Assembly (NCBI RefSeq): GCF_021568315.1
Contig: NZ_JAKGSI010000002.1
Span: 451,071-515,070, forward strand
Source of the DNA: Corynebacterium uropygiale
GTDB lineage: Bacteria > Actinomycetota > Actinomycetes > Mycobacteriales > Mycobacteriaceae
Direction of reading: 5' to 3'
Length of the DNA: 64,000 nt
The notes below the pieces were generated by a model, which made no database searches, was not told the origin of the DNA, and was given only the letters and a program-made list of their open reading frames with translations. Within the stretch, counting starts at the first letter, position 1. The number at the start of each line of letters is the position of its first letter. A program made the position numbers and the translations under genes. Positions 1 through 8,650 of the stretch are shown piece after piece.

Positions 1-408
1 GGCGTGAGCTTTGAGCTTCCGCTCATCATTGGGGCGCTCAATATCATGGGGATCTTGCCCTATTCGGCGGTGAAGAATAAGCGCCGCATCATTATCGTCT
101 GCCTCGCGGTCCTCGCTGCCGTGGTCACCCCGGGGCAAGAACCGACATCAATGATCGCTCTCACCGCCTGCCTGAGTCTCCTCACGGAGATCTCCTTCCA
201 GTTCTGCCGGATCAACGATAAGCGCCGAGGGGAGGAGCGCCCCGAGTGGATGGATCTGGACGATGAAGAGTCCTCCCCGCTCAACGAGTCACCCTCACCG
301 ATCTCCCAGCCCCAGGCCGTCGCCCGTCCCGGGAGCATCTCCTCCCCGAAGAGCACGGGGAAGAATTACGGCTCGAGCTCCGGCACGGACTTCTCGGACG
401 TGCTCTAG
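1..408 (+). CDS. tatC: Sec-independent translocase subunit TatC, C-terminal part (cut by window edge)
   Basis: The frame runs in from the left edge and stops at 408, so only the last ~135 codons are visible. It opens with GVSFELPL followed by a hydrophobic segment, a KNKRR loop and TPGQEP, which is the late part of TatC, the membrane receptor that binds twin-arginine signal peptides and docks the other Tat subunits. After the last hydrophobic segment comes a tail of about 60 residues rich in Ser, Pro and acidic residues that is probably cytosolic and disordered. The following gene is helY, and tatA-tatC-helY is the usual actinobacterial order. An internal GTG at 4 is not a start; the reading frame is open to base 1. 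Confidence 0.85.
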   Translation, partial: GVSFELPLIIGALNIMGILPYSAVKNKRRIIIVCLAVLAAVVTPGQEPTSMIALTACLSLLTEISFQFCRINDKRRGEERPEWMDLDDEESSPLNESPSPISQPQAVARPGSISSPKSTGKNYGSSSGTDFSDVL

Positions 409-463
409 GGCGCGGCAGTGCGCGATCCCGGCGCCCCCTCGTCGATGCCCCTTTCGGATTCGG

Positions 464-469
464 TACCGT
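464..469 (+). promoter_or_regulatory. Leaderless -10 box for helY
   Basis: TACCGT followed by exactly 7 nt and the helY ATG at 477. This places the transcription start on or next to the A of the start codon, and no Shine-Dalgarno sequence lies between. The same TANNNT-N6-8-start layout recurs at many genes in this window. Confidence 0.55.
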
Positions 470-476
470 AGGGGGC

Positions 477-3170
477 ATGGCGACCTTTCTTGAGGAGTTT
501 GTTCGCGGTCTTTCTTTTCCCCTTGATCATTTTCAATATGAGGCCTGCCGCCATATTGAAGATGGACAGGGGGTTTTAGTCTGTGCCCCGACGGGATCCG
601 GGAAAACAGTGGTGGGGGAGTTTGCCGTCGCCCAGGCTTTATCCCAGGGGACCACGTGCTTTTACACCACCCCCATCAAGGCGCTGAGTAATCAGAAATT
701 CCACGACCTCGTGGCCACCTACGGGGAGGAGAGCGTGGGGTTGCTCACGGGGGACGTCTCGCTCAATCCCGACGCGCCAATCGTCGTGATGACCACCGAG
801 GTCCTTCGGAACATGATCTATTCCCAGTCGCGGCGGCTCGACAGGCTGAGTCATGTCGTCATGGATGAGATCCACTACCTCGCGGACCGCTCGCGCGGCG
901 CCGTCTGGGAAGAGGTGATCCTCAACCTCGACGAGTCGGTGGTGCTCATCGGGCTTTCCGCCACCGTCTCCAATGCGGAGGAGTTCGGCCGCTGGCTGAC
1001 TGAGGTGCGGGGTGACACCGCCATTATCGTGGCCGAGCACCGGCCCGTCCCGCTCCACCAGTGGATGATGATGGGCTCCCGCGTCTACCCGCTCTTCGAG
1101 GAGGAATCGCCAGACTCAACGGCGAGGCCCCGGGTGAATCCTCGGCTCCTCGAGGCCGCCGAGCGCTCCGAGTCCCGAGGCCGCCGTCGAGTCCCCATCG
1201 GCCGGCCGCAGGCCATCGCCGCGCTGGGCCACCACGACATGCTGCCGGCCATCTTCTTCATCTTCTCCCGGGCGGGCTGCGATGGCGCCCTCTACCAGTG
1301 CCTGCGCTCAAAGACGGTGCTCACCACCCAGGAGGAGGCGGAGGAGATCGAGCGGCTCGTCGATACGGGGATCGCGGACGTCGCCCCGGAAGACCTCGAG
1401 GTCCTCGACTTCCGCCGCTGGCGCGCCGCCCTCAGCCGCGGTTTCGCCGCCCACCACGCCGGCATGCTCCCGGCCTTCCGTCACATCGTGGAGGAGCTCT
1501 TCAGCCGGGGGCTTATCAAGGTGGTGTTCGCGACGGAGACCCTCGCCCTGGGAATCAATATGCCGGCGAGGACCGTGGTGCTGGAGAAGCTCGTGAAGTT
1601 CAACGGGGAGGCTCACGTCGACCTCACTCCCGGGGAGTACACGCAGCTCACCGGCAGGGCGGGGCGTCGGGGCATCGATGTGCAGGGCCACGCGGTGGTC
1701 GAATGGACCCCGGACATCGATCCGCGGGCCGTGGCGGGACTGGCAAGCACGCGCACCTACCCCCTCAACTCCACCTTCCGCCCCGGGTACAACATGACGG
1801 TGAATCTCCTCGCCACCATGGATTATGAGGCGGCGGTCTCCCTCATTCAGCAGTCCTTCGCGCAGTTCCAATCCGATGGTGCGATCGTCGCGGAAGCGCG
1901 CAGCATTGAGCGGTTGCAGGGCACCCTCCAGGAGGTGGAGGCCCAGCTCCACCGGGAGCTCGAGCACTGCGCCCCCGAACTCCTCGACGACGAGGACGCC
2001 GCAAGCCTCATCACGGAATACATGGGTATCCGTCGGGACCTCAGCACCGCGGAGCGGGAGCAACGGCGCCGCGGCCTCACCGAACGCCACCGCGAGATCA
2101 CGACGCTCTTTGCCCGCCTCAACTATGGGGATGTCATCGCCATGCCGGGGGCGAAGCGCCCGGTGCTGGCCGTCGTGGTGCAGCCCGCCCAGCGGCCGAA
2201 TGATCCGCGCCCGCTCGTCATCTCCGAGCAGGGGTGGTGCGGGCGCCTCGCGGCGGGGGAGTTTGGGAACCCTCCGGTGATCGTCGGCACGATGAAGCTG
2301 CCCCGCGGCATGGCCAAGCCGGGTCGCAAAAACACCCGCTACGTTCTCGATCACTTCCGGCGCCACCACTACAACCGCCCCAAGAAGCTACGCCAGCGCG
2401 CCAGGATCAAGCAGAGCGCGGAGGTGAAGCGGCTGCGCGCCGCGCTGCGCTCCCACCCCGTCCATCACTGGCCGAGGGACGAGCGAGAATTCCTTGCGCG
2501 CTCGGCTGATCGCGTCGTCGAGATCCGCCAGGAGATTGCGCGGCGTGAGAAGAAGATCGACGGCGCCTCGGACACCCTGGCCCGTGTGTTCGAGCGCATC
2601 ACCACGATGCTCACGGAGCTCGGCTACCTGCGCACCGAGGAGGGGCAGGTCACCGTGACGGAGGAGGGGGAGCGCCTGGCCCAGCTGCACCACCCCTCGG
2701 ATCTCCTCGTGGCCCAGTGCTTGAGGAAGGGCGTGTGGGAGGGGCTCGACCCCGCGGAGCTCGCAGCCGTTGCGGCCTTGTGCACCTTCGAGAATCGGCG
2801 GGACACGGGTGGGGAGGAGGTCGAGGTGCCCACGGAGCCGCTCGCCGCCGCGATGAACGCGACCGAATCCCTGTGGAATGACCTCGTCACCGAGGAGCAG
2901 CGTCATGGGCTCGCCCTCACCCGGATGCCCGAGTCCGGCCTGTGCACCGCCATCCACCAGTGGACGGCCGGCGCGCCCCTCGAGTACTGCCTTGCCGCTG
3001 CGCACGCGAGCGGTTCGGAGCTCACCCCAGGAGACTTCGTCCGCTGGTGCCGCCAGGTGGTGGACCTCCTCCGGCAGATCGAGAAGGGCAGCCCCAGCGA
3101 GGATCTGCGCCGCGCCGCCCGCAAGGCGGTGGGCGCCATCCAGCGCGGCGTCGTCTCCCTCGACCTCTAG
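477..3170 (+). CDS. helY: HelY-type superfamily 2 DEAD/DExH-box helicase
   Basis: 897 residues, full length for the HelY/Ski2-like family. ATPase motifs are in order: Walker A APTGSGKT near residues 37-44, DEIH (motif II), LSATVSN (motif III), and in the second RecA lobe LALGINMPARTVV and QLTGRAGRRGID (motifs V and VI). The long C-terminal half is basic and partly helical (for example RFDHFRRHHYNR-like stretches and EKKIDGASDTL), as expected for the rRNA-processing exosome-helicase-like C-terminal domain. Family members unwind structured RNA, but the substrate of the actinobacterial protein is not well defined. It lies directly after tatC with its own leaderless promoter. The ATG at 477 is chosen from the promoter spacing and the immediate hydrophobic/DEAD domain start. 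Confidence 0.93.
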   Translation: MATFLEEFVRGLSFPLDHFQYEACRHIEDGQGVLVCAPTGSGKTVVGEFAVAQALSQGTTCFYTTPIKALSNQKFHDLVATYGEESVGLLTGDVSLNPDAPIVVMTTEVLRNMIYSQSRRLDRLSHVVMDEIHYLADRSRGAVWEEVILNLDESVVLIGLSATVSNAEEFGRWLTEVRGDTAIIVAEHRPVPLHQWMMMGSRVYPLFEEESPDSTARPRVNPRLLEAAERSESRGRRRVPIGRPQAIAALGHHDMLPAIFFIFSRAGCDGALYQCLRSKTVLTTQEEAEEIERLVDTGIADVAPEDLEVLDFRRWRAALSRGFAAHHAGMLPAFRHIVEELFSRGLIKVVFATETLALGINMPARTVVLEKLVKFNGEAHVDLTPGEYTQLTGRAGRRGIDVQGHAVVEWTPDIDPRAVAGLASTRTYPLNSTFRPGYNMTVNLLATMDYEAAVSLIQQSFAQFQSDGAIVAEARSIERLQGTLQEVEAQLHRELEHCAPELLDDEDAASLITEYMGIRRDLSTAEREQRRRGLTERHREITTLFARLNYGDVIAMPGAKRPVLAVVVQPAQRPNDPRPLVISEQGWCGRLAAGEFGNPPVIVGTMKLPRGMAKPGRKNTRYVLDHFRRHHYNRPKKLRQRARIKQSAEVKRLRAALRSHPVHHWPRDEREFLARSADRVVEIRQEIARREKKIDGASDTLARVFERITTMLTELGYLRTEEGQVTVTEEGERLAQLHHPSDLLVAQCLRKGVWEGLDPAELAAVAALCTFENRRDTGGEEVEVPTEPLAAAMNATESLWNDLVTEEQRHGLALTRMPESGLCTAIHQWTAGAPLEYCLAAAHASGSELTPGDFVRWCRQVVDLLRQIEKGSPSEDLRRAARKAVGAIQRGVVSLDL

Positions 3171-3189
3171 ACCGCTGAGGGCCGCGCGT

Positions 3190-3195
3190 TAGGAT
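3190..3195 (+). promoter_or_regulatory. Leaderless -10 box for the M24 peptidase
   Basis: TAGGAT, then 7 nt, then ATG at 3203. This spacing selects 3203 rather than the in-frame ATG at 3194, which lies inside the -10 box and could not be transcribed from this promoter. Confidence 0.6.
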
Positions 3196-3202
3196 GGGGC
3201 CC

Positions 3203-4336
3203 ATGACTGATTCTGCGCAGTGCTTTGATTCGGAGGTGTATGCCCAGAGGCTGGAGAAGGCTCGGAGCCTTGTCCAGGACAACGGCCTCTCGGGCATGAT
3301 CATCGGGACGGGCCCGGAGCTCGCGTATCTCACGGGGTCGTGGGTGTCCACGCACGAGCGGCTCACCGCGCTCGTCGTCCCCGCGGAGGGTGAGGCCATC
3401 ATCGTCGTCCCCGACGTCGACCGCGGCGATCTCCAGCTCTCCGCCATCCCCGACCTGCCGATCACGGTCCGGGGTTGGTTCGACGGCGTCAACGCGCACG
3501 AGATCGCAGCGAGCGCGATCACCGGGGAGGGCCCGGTCGCGTTGGGGTCGAGCCTCACGACGGCCCACGTCCTCGCGCTCCAGGAGCTCCTCGCGCCGCG
3601 CCCGACGGTGCTGGCCACCCGCCTCCTCGCGGGGCTCTTCGCGTGCAAGGATGACGCGGAGATCGAGCAGCTCCAGGGCGCGGCCGACGCCATCGATCGC
3701 GTCCACGCCGCCGTCCCCGGCCTGCTCCAGCCCGGCCGCACGGAGGCCGAGGTCGCCGCGGACATCGAGCGCCTCATCCTCGAGGAGCACTCCGCGGTGG
3801 ACTTCATCATCGTCGGCTCGGATGAGCACGGAGCCAATCCGCACCACTCCTTCTCGGAGCGCGTCCTCACCGAGGGCTCGCCGGTCGTCGTCGACATCGG
3901 AGGCACCTACGGGGTGGGCTACCACTCGGATTGCACGCGCACGTACATCGTGGGGGGAGAGGCGGCCATCGAGAAGGCGCCGGAGGAGTTCCGCTCCTAT
4001 TACGCCATCCTCGAGAAGGCCCAGGAGGCGGCGTTCCAGGCGGTGCGCCCGGGGGTGAAGGCCTCCGAGATCGACGGCATCGCCCGCGGGATGATCGCCG
4101 ACGCCGGCTACGGCGAGGCTTTCTTCCACCGCACCGGCCACGGGATCGGCCTCTCTACGCACGAGGAGCCGAACATCTCCGCGGACAATGACCTGGTCCT
4201 CCAGCCGGGCATGTGCTTCTCCATCGAGCCGGGCATCTACGTCACCGGCAAGCACGGCGCGCGGATCGAGGACATCGTCATGGTCACCGAGGACGGTGCC
4301 CACCGCTTCAACACGCAGCCGCGTTCGCTGCGCTAG
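3203..4336 (+). CDS. M24-family metallopeptidase (Xaa-Pro peptidase, PepQ/PepE-like)
   Basis: 377 residues. An N-terminal creatinase-type domain (about 1-130) is followed by a pita-bread M24 catalytic domain. The five metal ligands can be read: Asp in VVVDIGG, Asp in HSDCTRT, His in HRTGHGIGL, Glu in FSIEPGIY and Glu in ARIEDI. Such enzymes cleave the bond before or after proline in di- or short peptides using a dinuclear Mn/Co site in the cytosol. It follows helY by 32 bp, a neighbourhood also remembered for Mtb pepE. Exopeptidase subtype (dipeptidase versus aminopeptidase P) cannot be decided from sequence alone. The GC-rich third positions match its neighbours. Confidence 0.9.
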   Translation: MTDSAQCFDSEVYAQRLEKARSLVQDNGLSGMIIGTGPELAYLTGSWVSTHERLTALVVPAEGEAIIVVPDVDRGDLQLSAIPDLPITVRGWFDGVNAHEIAASAITGEGPVALGSSLTTAHVLALQELLAPRPTVLATRLLAGLFACKDDAEIEQLQGAADAIDRVHAAVPGLLQPGRTEAEVAADIERLILEEHSAVDFIIVGSDEHGANPHHSFSERVLTEGSPVVVDIGGTYGVGYHSDCTRTYIVGGEAAIEKAPEEFRSYYAILEKAQEAAFQAVRPGVKASEIDGIARGMIADAGYGEAFFHRTGHGIGLSTHEEPNISADNDLVLQPGMCFSIEPGIYVTGKHGARIEDIVMVTEDGAHRFNTQPRSLR

Positions 4337-4343
4337 GAGTCCC

Positions 4344-5099
4344 ATGCCTGCCCGCGAACCCCAGCGCCCAGGGGATCTCCTTCTGCTTGGCGCCACCAGC
4401 GACATCGGCGGAGAGATCGCCCAGCGCCTGTGCTCCGGCCGACGGATCCACCTCGCCGCGCGTCGACCCGAGGCTCTCAATGATCTCGACGCCCAGCTCC
4501 GCGCCCGCGGAGCAACCGAGGTCATCCGCCACTCCTTCGAGGCCACCGACGCCAAATCCCTCAACGCAGTCCTCGAGGCCATCGACGGGCCCCTAACCTA
4601 TGCGGTGGTCTGCTTCGGCATCCTCGGCGATCAGGAGCGCGCGGAGCGCGACGCTGAGCACGCCGTGGAGATCGCCACGGTGGACTACACGGCCCAGATC
4701 CGCGCCCTCACCGAGCTGAGCTCCCGGCTCGTGACGCAAGCGACACCGAGCGTCCTCGTGGCGTTTTCCTCGATTGCGGGCTGGCGGGCGCGCCGGGCCA
4801 ACTATGTGTATGGCTCCACGAAGGCCGGCCTCGATGCCTTCTGCCAGGGGCTCATGGACCGGCTGCACGGCTCGCCGGTGCAGCTCATCCTCGCCCGGCC
4901 GGGCTTTGTCATCGGCTCCATGACGGAGGGCATGAGCCCGGCACCGATGTCGGTCTACCCCTCGGACGTCGCCGAGGCGGTGGTGGAGGCCAGCCGTGGC
5001 AGCCGCAGCCGGACCCTGTGGATTCCCGCTCGGCTGCGTGTCCTCGCGTGGATCATGAGATGCGTGCCTCGCCCGGTGTGGCGACGCATGCCCAAATAG
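4344..5099 (+). CDS. Short-chain dehydrogenase, DprE2-like
   Basis: 251 residues. A Rossmann nucleotide motif GATSDIG lies near the N-terminus, the catalytic serine is in AFSSIAG and the Tyr/Lys pair in YVYGSTKAG, so this is an active classical SDR. The overall length and the proline/arginine-rich end (CVPRPVWRRMP) resemble DprE2, the decaprenylphosphoryl-2-keto-ribose reductase of arabinan synthesis, but paralogues of that type exist and the substrate is not shown. The start ATG at 4344 is preceded by AGGAG 4 nt away and lies 7 nt after the peptidase stop, so the two are probably cotranscribed. cobK follows 9 nt downstream; in M. tuberculosis, from memory, an SDR of this kind sits beside cobL-cobM-cobK. 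Confidence 0.82.
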   Translation: MPAREPQRPGDLLLLGATSDIGGEIAQRLCSGRRIHLAARRPEALNDLDAQLRARGATEVIRHSFEATDAKSLNAVLEAIDGPLTYAVVCFGILGDQERAERDAEHAVEIATVDYTAQIRALTELSSRLVTQATPSVLVAFSSIAGWRARRANYVYGSTKAGLDAFCQGLMDRLHGSPVQLILARPGFVIGSMTEGMSPAPMSVYPSDVAEAVVEASRGSRSRTLWIPARLRVLAWIMRCVPRPVWRRMPK

Positions 5100-5108
5100 G
5101 GGAGAACT

Positions 5109-5849
5109 ATGCGCGTACTCATTCTCGGCGGCTCGGAGCCGGCCCACCAGCTGGCCCACGAACTCGTCCGTCGCGATTGGTGGGTGACCACCATTCTCCC
5201 AGGTCCCGGCCGCACCCCCGCGGGGCAGGTCCGCATCGGTGACCAGGGCGGGGCAGCGGGGATCGCCCGCTTCATCATCGAGCACGGGGTGGAATACGTC
5301 GTCGATGCCACGCCACCCTTCGAGGAACGCGCGAGCATCCTCGGCGCTGAAGCCGCCCGGGCCACCTCCACCCCGTTTTTCCTCCTCGCTCAGGCGCCCT
5401 GGCAGCCGGGCCCCCACGATCGCTGGCAATCGGTCACGACGCTCGAGGGTGCCGTGCAGCCGGCGTCGCGAAGTTTCCGCCACATCCTGCTGGACTTCTG
5501 GGACGCCCCGGAATCCGCCTCCGCCTTTGCCGAGGACCGCGATAACCTCTACGTTCTCCGCACGGCCGTGCCCCGGCGGGGCCGGGCAGTCCACGGGCGC
5601 ACTCCCGCGCGATTCCGCATCATCGGGCAGGCGCCGGACAGCGTGGAGGGGGAGAAGCAGCTCCTTCGCGACAATCAGATCGACGGCATCGTGCTGCGCA
5701 ACACCGGGGATACTCGCTCGGAGCCCACTCTCGACGCCGCCCGCGAGCTCGCCATCCCCATCATCCTCATCGACCGCCCCGCCCCTCCCGGCGCGACGCT
5801 CTCCTGCCACGCCGTCCCGGAGATCCTTCACGCCCTCCACGCCGATTAA
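5109..5849 (+). CDS. cobK: Precorrin-6A reductase (CobK/CbiJ)
   Basis: 246 residues, normal length for CobK. It starts with the reductase motif VLILGGSEPAHQLA and carries YVVDATPPFEE, a conserved pyridine-nucleotide/corrin segment, and the C-terminal IILIDRP that typifies CobK. The family reduces precorrin-6A with NADPH in aerobic cobalamin synthesis. Its usual partners cobL and cobM are absent here; the only other corrin gene in view is a shortened cobG on the opposite strand. The reading frame is intact, so it may be retained for another role, or other cob genes may lie outside the window. A GGGGAG ribosome binding site precedes the ATG and the gene is 9 nt after the SDR. Confidence 0.85.
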   Translation: MRVLILGGSEPAHQLAHELVRRDWWVTTILPGPGRTPAGQVRIGDQGGAAGIARFIIEHGVEYVVDATPPFEERASILGAEAARATSTPFFLLAQAPWQPGPHDRWQSVTTLEGAVQPASRSFRHILLDFWDAPESASAFAEDRDNLYVLRTAVPRRGRAVHGRTPARFRIIGQAPDSVEGEKQLLRDNQIDGIVLRNTGDTRSEPTLDAARELAIPIILIDRPAPPGATLSCHAVPEILHALHAD

Positions 5850-5897
5850 GGGCGACGAGGTCCGAAGAGTCCGGCGAGGCCAGCGCGGCCAGCCCAC

Positions 5898-6647
5898 TCA
5901 GCGGGCGGATTCCGGCTTTTCTTCGATGTCCTCGACGTCATACTCGCCCTCGCCGGAGGCCACATACAAGACGTGCTCCTCCACCGGCTCGCCGCAGCGC
6001 TCAGCGCAGCCCACGAGGTGCGTTCGGGTCTCGACACCGGACCTGGCAAGCTGAACGGCGTCCTCCTGGACTGCTGAGAGCCCGTGCGGGCAGCGCGGCG
6101 CCCCCACGCAGGCGCTCACCTGCGCCCAGGGGGAGGCGGCGTCAAAGACCATTCCCGCGGGCGCGAGCACCCGCAGCGCTTGCTCCGCCACGCCCTCCTC
6201 GAGCCCGGCGAGGAGAATCCGAGCATCCCGCCCGCTGCGCACCCGCGCACCGAGGATCCCGAATATGTCCGCGAGCTGCGCAGACAGCCGCCCCAGCGGC
6301 AGAACCGCGCCGAGCTCCACGGTGCCGTCCTCGGTGTCCGTCCAGCCGATTCTCACCGTCGAGCCCTGAGAGCCACGGTCCTCGAGCGGTTCGGACGCCG
6401 CGGATTCCCCGCACAGCACCTCGAGGAGCTCCACGGCGGCCGGAACATCAGCCTCCTGAAGCCCCCGAACTCGATAGTTTCCGCTGGCGGTGAGGTAGAG
6501 CGCACCATCGCCGAGGCGGGCGAGCGCCGCGAGCGCCTCCCACGCCGAGGCTCCCAGCCACTGCCCGGCGACGCTGGCCTTGAGGCTCAGGCCGTCGCGC
6601 CCCTCCAGCGGGTCGAAGCGAGAAAGATCATGCGGGTGAGCGTGCAT
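5898..6647 (-). CDS. cobG: CobG-like / nitrite-sulfite reductase ferredoxin-like protein, shortened
   Basis: 249 residues against roughly 360 or more for full precorrin-3B synthases. A ferredoxin-like half-domain (GDGALYLTASGNYRVRGL) is followed by a second one (LPLGRLSAQLADIFG) and then the cluster-binding signatures C-x5-C (ACVGAPRC) and C-x3-C (GCAERC). The stretch that normally lies between the two ferredoxin-like halves and builds the first part of the haem/4Fe-4S domain seems to be missing. CobG makes precorrin-3B in the oxygen-dependent B12 pathway; whether this short form can do so is doubtful. The start ATG at 6647 is 7 nt from a TAGGAT -10 box. It is convergent with cobK. Confidence 0.7.
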   Translation of the reverse strand: MHAHPHDLSRFDPLEGRDGLSLKASVAGQWLGASAWEALAALARLGDGALYLTASGNYRVRGLQEADVPAAVELLEVLCGESAASEPLEDRGSQGSTVRIGWTDTEDGTVELGAVLPLGRLSAQLADIFGILGARVRSGRDARILLAGLEEGVAEQALRVLAPAGMVFDAASPWAQVSACVGAPRCPHGLSAVQEDAVQLARSGVETRTHLVGCAERCGEPVEEHVLYVASGEGEYDVEDIEEKPESAR

Positions 6648-6654
6648 TCTCCTC

Positions 6655-6702
6655 ATCCTAGTCGGGTGGCCACGCCCCACCTGCGCGCTCGGGCGCTAGG
6701 GT
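6655..6702. promoter_or_regulatory. Divergent pair of leaderless promoters (cobG-like / lipase)
   Basis: On the minus strand TAGGAT (6655-6660) lies 7 nt before the cobG-like ATG at 6647. On the plus strand TAGGGT (6697-6702) lies 7 nt before a GTG at 6710. Both are TANNNT-N7-start arrangements, so both messages are probably leaderless. About 36 bp separate the two -10 boxes, so the -35 regions overlap. Confidence 0.55.
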
Positions 6703-6709
6703 GGGCAGG

Positions 6710-8050
6710 GTGAACCCTGGGAAGACGGAGATCGGTACATTCTCGACGCGCACCCCGCCGTCCTCCCAGCCAGACTCCGTGCGCTACGCAGGCGCCCCTC
6801 GGGTCATGGCGCGCGTCCTCGGGGCGGGGGCTCTCGGCCTGCTCCACGCCAGGACCAGCCACACGCCGCGCCCAGCCCCCAGGCTCCCGCTCCCGCGCGT
6901 CGCCGCCCCGGGGAAGCTGAGCGCCGTGCCCCAGCGAGGAGACCTGCTGGCCGCGCGGCCGATCTCCCTCGTCGGAACCCATCCCTCCCTTCTTCCGGCC
7001 TCGGGCACGCACCTCACCTACGTGAGCGCGGATTCCCGAGGCCGCCTCCTTCCGACGACCGGCGCGCTCCTGCGCTCCCACCGGCCGTGGCAGCGGGGCC
7101 CGCGCCCTCTCATCGTCTTCGCCCCCTCGACGCAAGGGGTGGCCCCGTCCTGCGATCCGAGTGCCAGCTGCGCGGTGGGGATCGCCGCGCGGTTGCGCCC
7201 CCACCTGGACCTCATCATGGCCTATGAGCAGCCGGTCATCGGGCTTTTTCTCGCCAGTGGGGCGGACGTCGTCCTCACCGATTACCCCCGCGACCCCGCC
7301 ACCGGCACCCAGCTCTACTGCGAGCACCGGGCGGGTGCCGCGGCGCTCGTCGACGCCGTGCGCGCCGCCCGCACCCTCGGCGTGTCGGAGGAGGCGCCTT
7401 TGGGCGTGTGGGGCTTCTCCCAAGGCGGCGGAAGCGCGGGTGCCCTCCTCGAAGATCCACCCAGCGACTGCCCGTGGCCCGTGCGCGCCGGGGTGGTGGG
7501 GGCCCCGCCTTCGCGCCTCGATGAGGTGCTTCGCCACGTCGATGGCAGCCTCGTCACCGGGGTCATCGCCTATAGCCTCGCGGCCTTCCTCGTCGACGAA
7601 CCCGCCATCCAGGGCGAGGTGTGTGCCCGCCTGAGCCCCGCCGGCATCGCTGCCGTCGAGGACGCCCGCAGCACCTGCGCCATCGGCGCCGCCCTGCGCT
7701 GCGGCTGGCGCGATTCCTCCACATGGACCCGCGACGGCCAGCCCCTCGCCGACACCCTCGACGACGCCCCCGCGCTCCGCGCCGCCCTCACGCGGCGACG
7801 CCTCGGCCACACCGCCCCCACCGTCCCCGTGCTCCTGTGGTGCTCGACGCACGATGACGTGGTCCCGCCAGCCCAGGTCCGTGCCCTCCGCGCGGACTGG
7901 GAGGCCCGGGGCGCTCAGGTGTCGTGGCGGGAAAACTCGTTCCCGCGGATTCCTGGCCAGCTGGGGATCAACCACTTTGGCCCTTACTACCGTCACGCGG
8001 TGAACGACGCCTTCTGGCTGCTCGACCACGTCACGAAGGAGACTGGGTAG
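6710..8050 (+). CDS. Secretory-lipase-family alpha/beta hydrolase
   Basis: 446 residues from GTG at 6710, chosen because of the -10 box 7 nt upstream. The hydrolase fold is clear: nucleophile elbow GFSQGG, catalytic acid in HDDVVPP and histidine in INHFGPYY, with YPRDPATG and YCEHRAG in the LIP (secretory triacylglycerol lipase) pattern. Cysteine pairs such as SCDPSASC and CARL...CAIG...RCGW suggest disulfides and hence export. The N-terminal ~65 residues are basic with only a weak hydrophobic stretch (VLGAGALGLL), so the export signal is not convincing; a later start or a lipoprotein-free Tat route remain possible. Probable role: release of fatty acids from host or skin lipids. Substrate is inferred only. 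Confidence 0.78.
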   Translation: MNPGKTEIGTFSTRTPPSSQPDSVRYAGAPRVMARVLGAGALGLLHARTSHTPRPAPRLPLPRVAAPGKLSAVPQRGDLLAARPISLVGTHPSLLPASGTHLTYVSADSRGRLLPTTGALLRSHRPWQRGPRPLIVFAPSTQGVAPSCDPSASCAVGIAARLRPHLDLIMAYEQPVIGLFLASGADVVLTDYPRDPATGTQLYCEHRAGAAALVDAVRAARTLGVSEEAPLGVWGFSQGGGSAGALLEDPPSDCPWPVRAGVVGAPPSRLDEVLRHVDGSLVTGVIAYSLAAFLVDEPAIQGEVCARLSPAGIAAVEDARSTCAIGAALRCGWRDSSTWTRDGQPLADTLDDAPALRAALTRRRLGHTAPTVPVLLWCSTHDDVVPPAQVRALRADWEARGAQVSWRENSFPRIPGQLGINHFGPYYRHAVNDAFWLLDHVTKETG

Positions 8051-8053
8051 GGT
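8048..8053 (+). promoter_or_regulatory. Leaderless -10 box for fxsA
   Basis: TAGGGT overlaps the stop codon of the preceding lipase gene (8048-8050) and is followed after 6 nt by the fxsA GTG at 8060. Confidence 0.5.
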
Positions 8054-8059
8054 AGGGGC

Positions 8060-8650
8060 GTGCCTTTTTTGCTCCTCATTCCCTATGTCCTCATCGAGTG
8101 CCTGGCGTTCTGGGCCGTTTCTCTTGGCATCGGAACGGGCTGGGCGCTCGTTCTCCTGTTGATTTTCTTCTTCGGTGGCCTGCTGCTTGTTCGCTATGAG
8201 CTGCAGAAAGTCGCCCTCGCAGCCGCCGAGGGGCAGCAGGATCCGGGGAGCGCGATGGGGGATATCGGCCTCATTCTGTCCGGCTGCGTGCTCCTTGTCC
8301 TTCCGGGTTTCGTCACGGGGGTCCTGGGCCTTCTCCTCGTGATCCGGCCGACGCGCGTCATGATGCGCTCCATCCTTGCGCGCAAGGTTCGGCGCGGCAT
8401 CGAGGACATCGGCGTGCGGACCTTCGGCGCGAATGGGCGTTTCCCCCGCACGACGTACGGCGATGTCCGCATGCACCCGGCTGGACCGGCCTCCGCTGAG
8501 CCCTCCGCCCCCGCTGAGCCCGAGGACGTCATCGACGAGGAGGAGCTCCACCGCTGGTCCGAGTCCCTCCGGCCGGAGGACTTCACCGATCCGGACGATC
8601 CCCACAAGAACCCGCCCCGGGGCAACAAGCCCGACGGGAAGGACCACTAA
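8060..8650 (+). CDS. fxsA: FxsA-family membrane protein
   Basis: 196 residues. The first ~110 contain three to four hydrophobic segments in the FxsA pattern (PYVLIECLAFWAV, a GG-x-L turn, then GDIGLILSGCVLLVLPGFVT and a GLLLVIRPTR end). E. coli FxsA relieves phage T7 exclusion by F plasmid PifA, but its cellular function is unknown. The remaining ~80 residues are a soluble, Pro/Glu/Asp-rich tail ending in GNKPDGKDH. The gene abuts lnt with no gap: its stop is at 8648-8650 and the lnt GTG is at 8651, so they form one operon with ppm1. Confidence 0.85.
   Translation: MPFLLLIPYVLIECLAFWAVSLGIGTGWALVLLLIFFFGGLLLVRYELQKVALAAAEGQQDPGSAMGDIGLILSGCVLLVLPGFVTGVLGLLLVIRPTRVMMRSILARKVRRGIEDIGVRTFGANGRFPRTTYGDVRMHPAGPASAEPSAPAEPEDVIDEEELHRWSESLRPEDFTDPDDPHKNPPRGNKPDGKDH

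Noticed and set aside
5898..6647. Calling the CobG-like protein a sulfite or nitrite reductase.
   Set aside because: Too short and missing half of the haem domain; the remaining pattern fits CobG better, though activity is doubtful.
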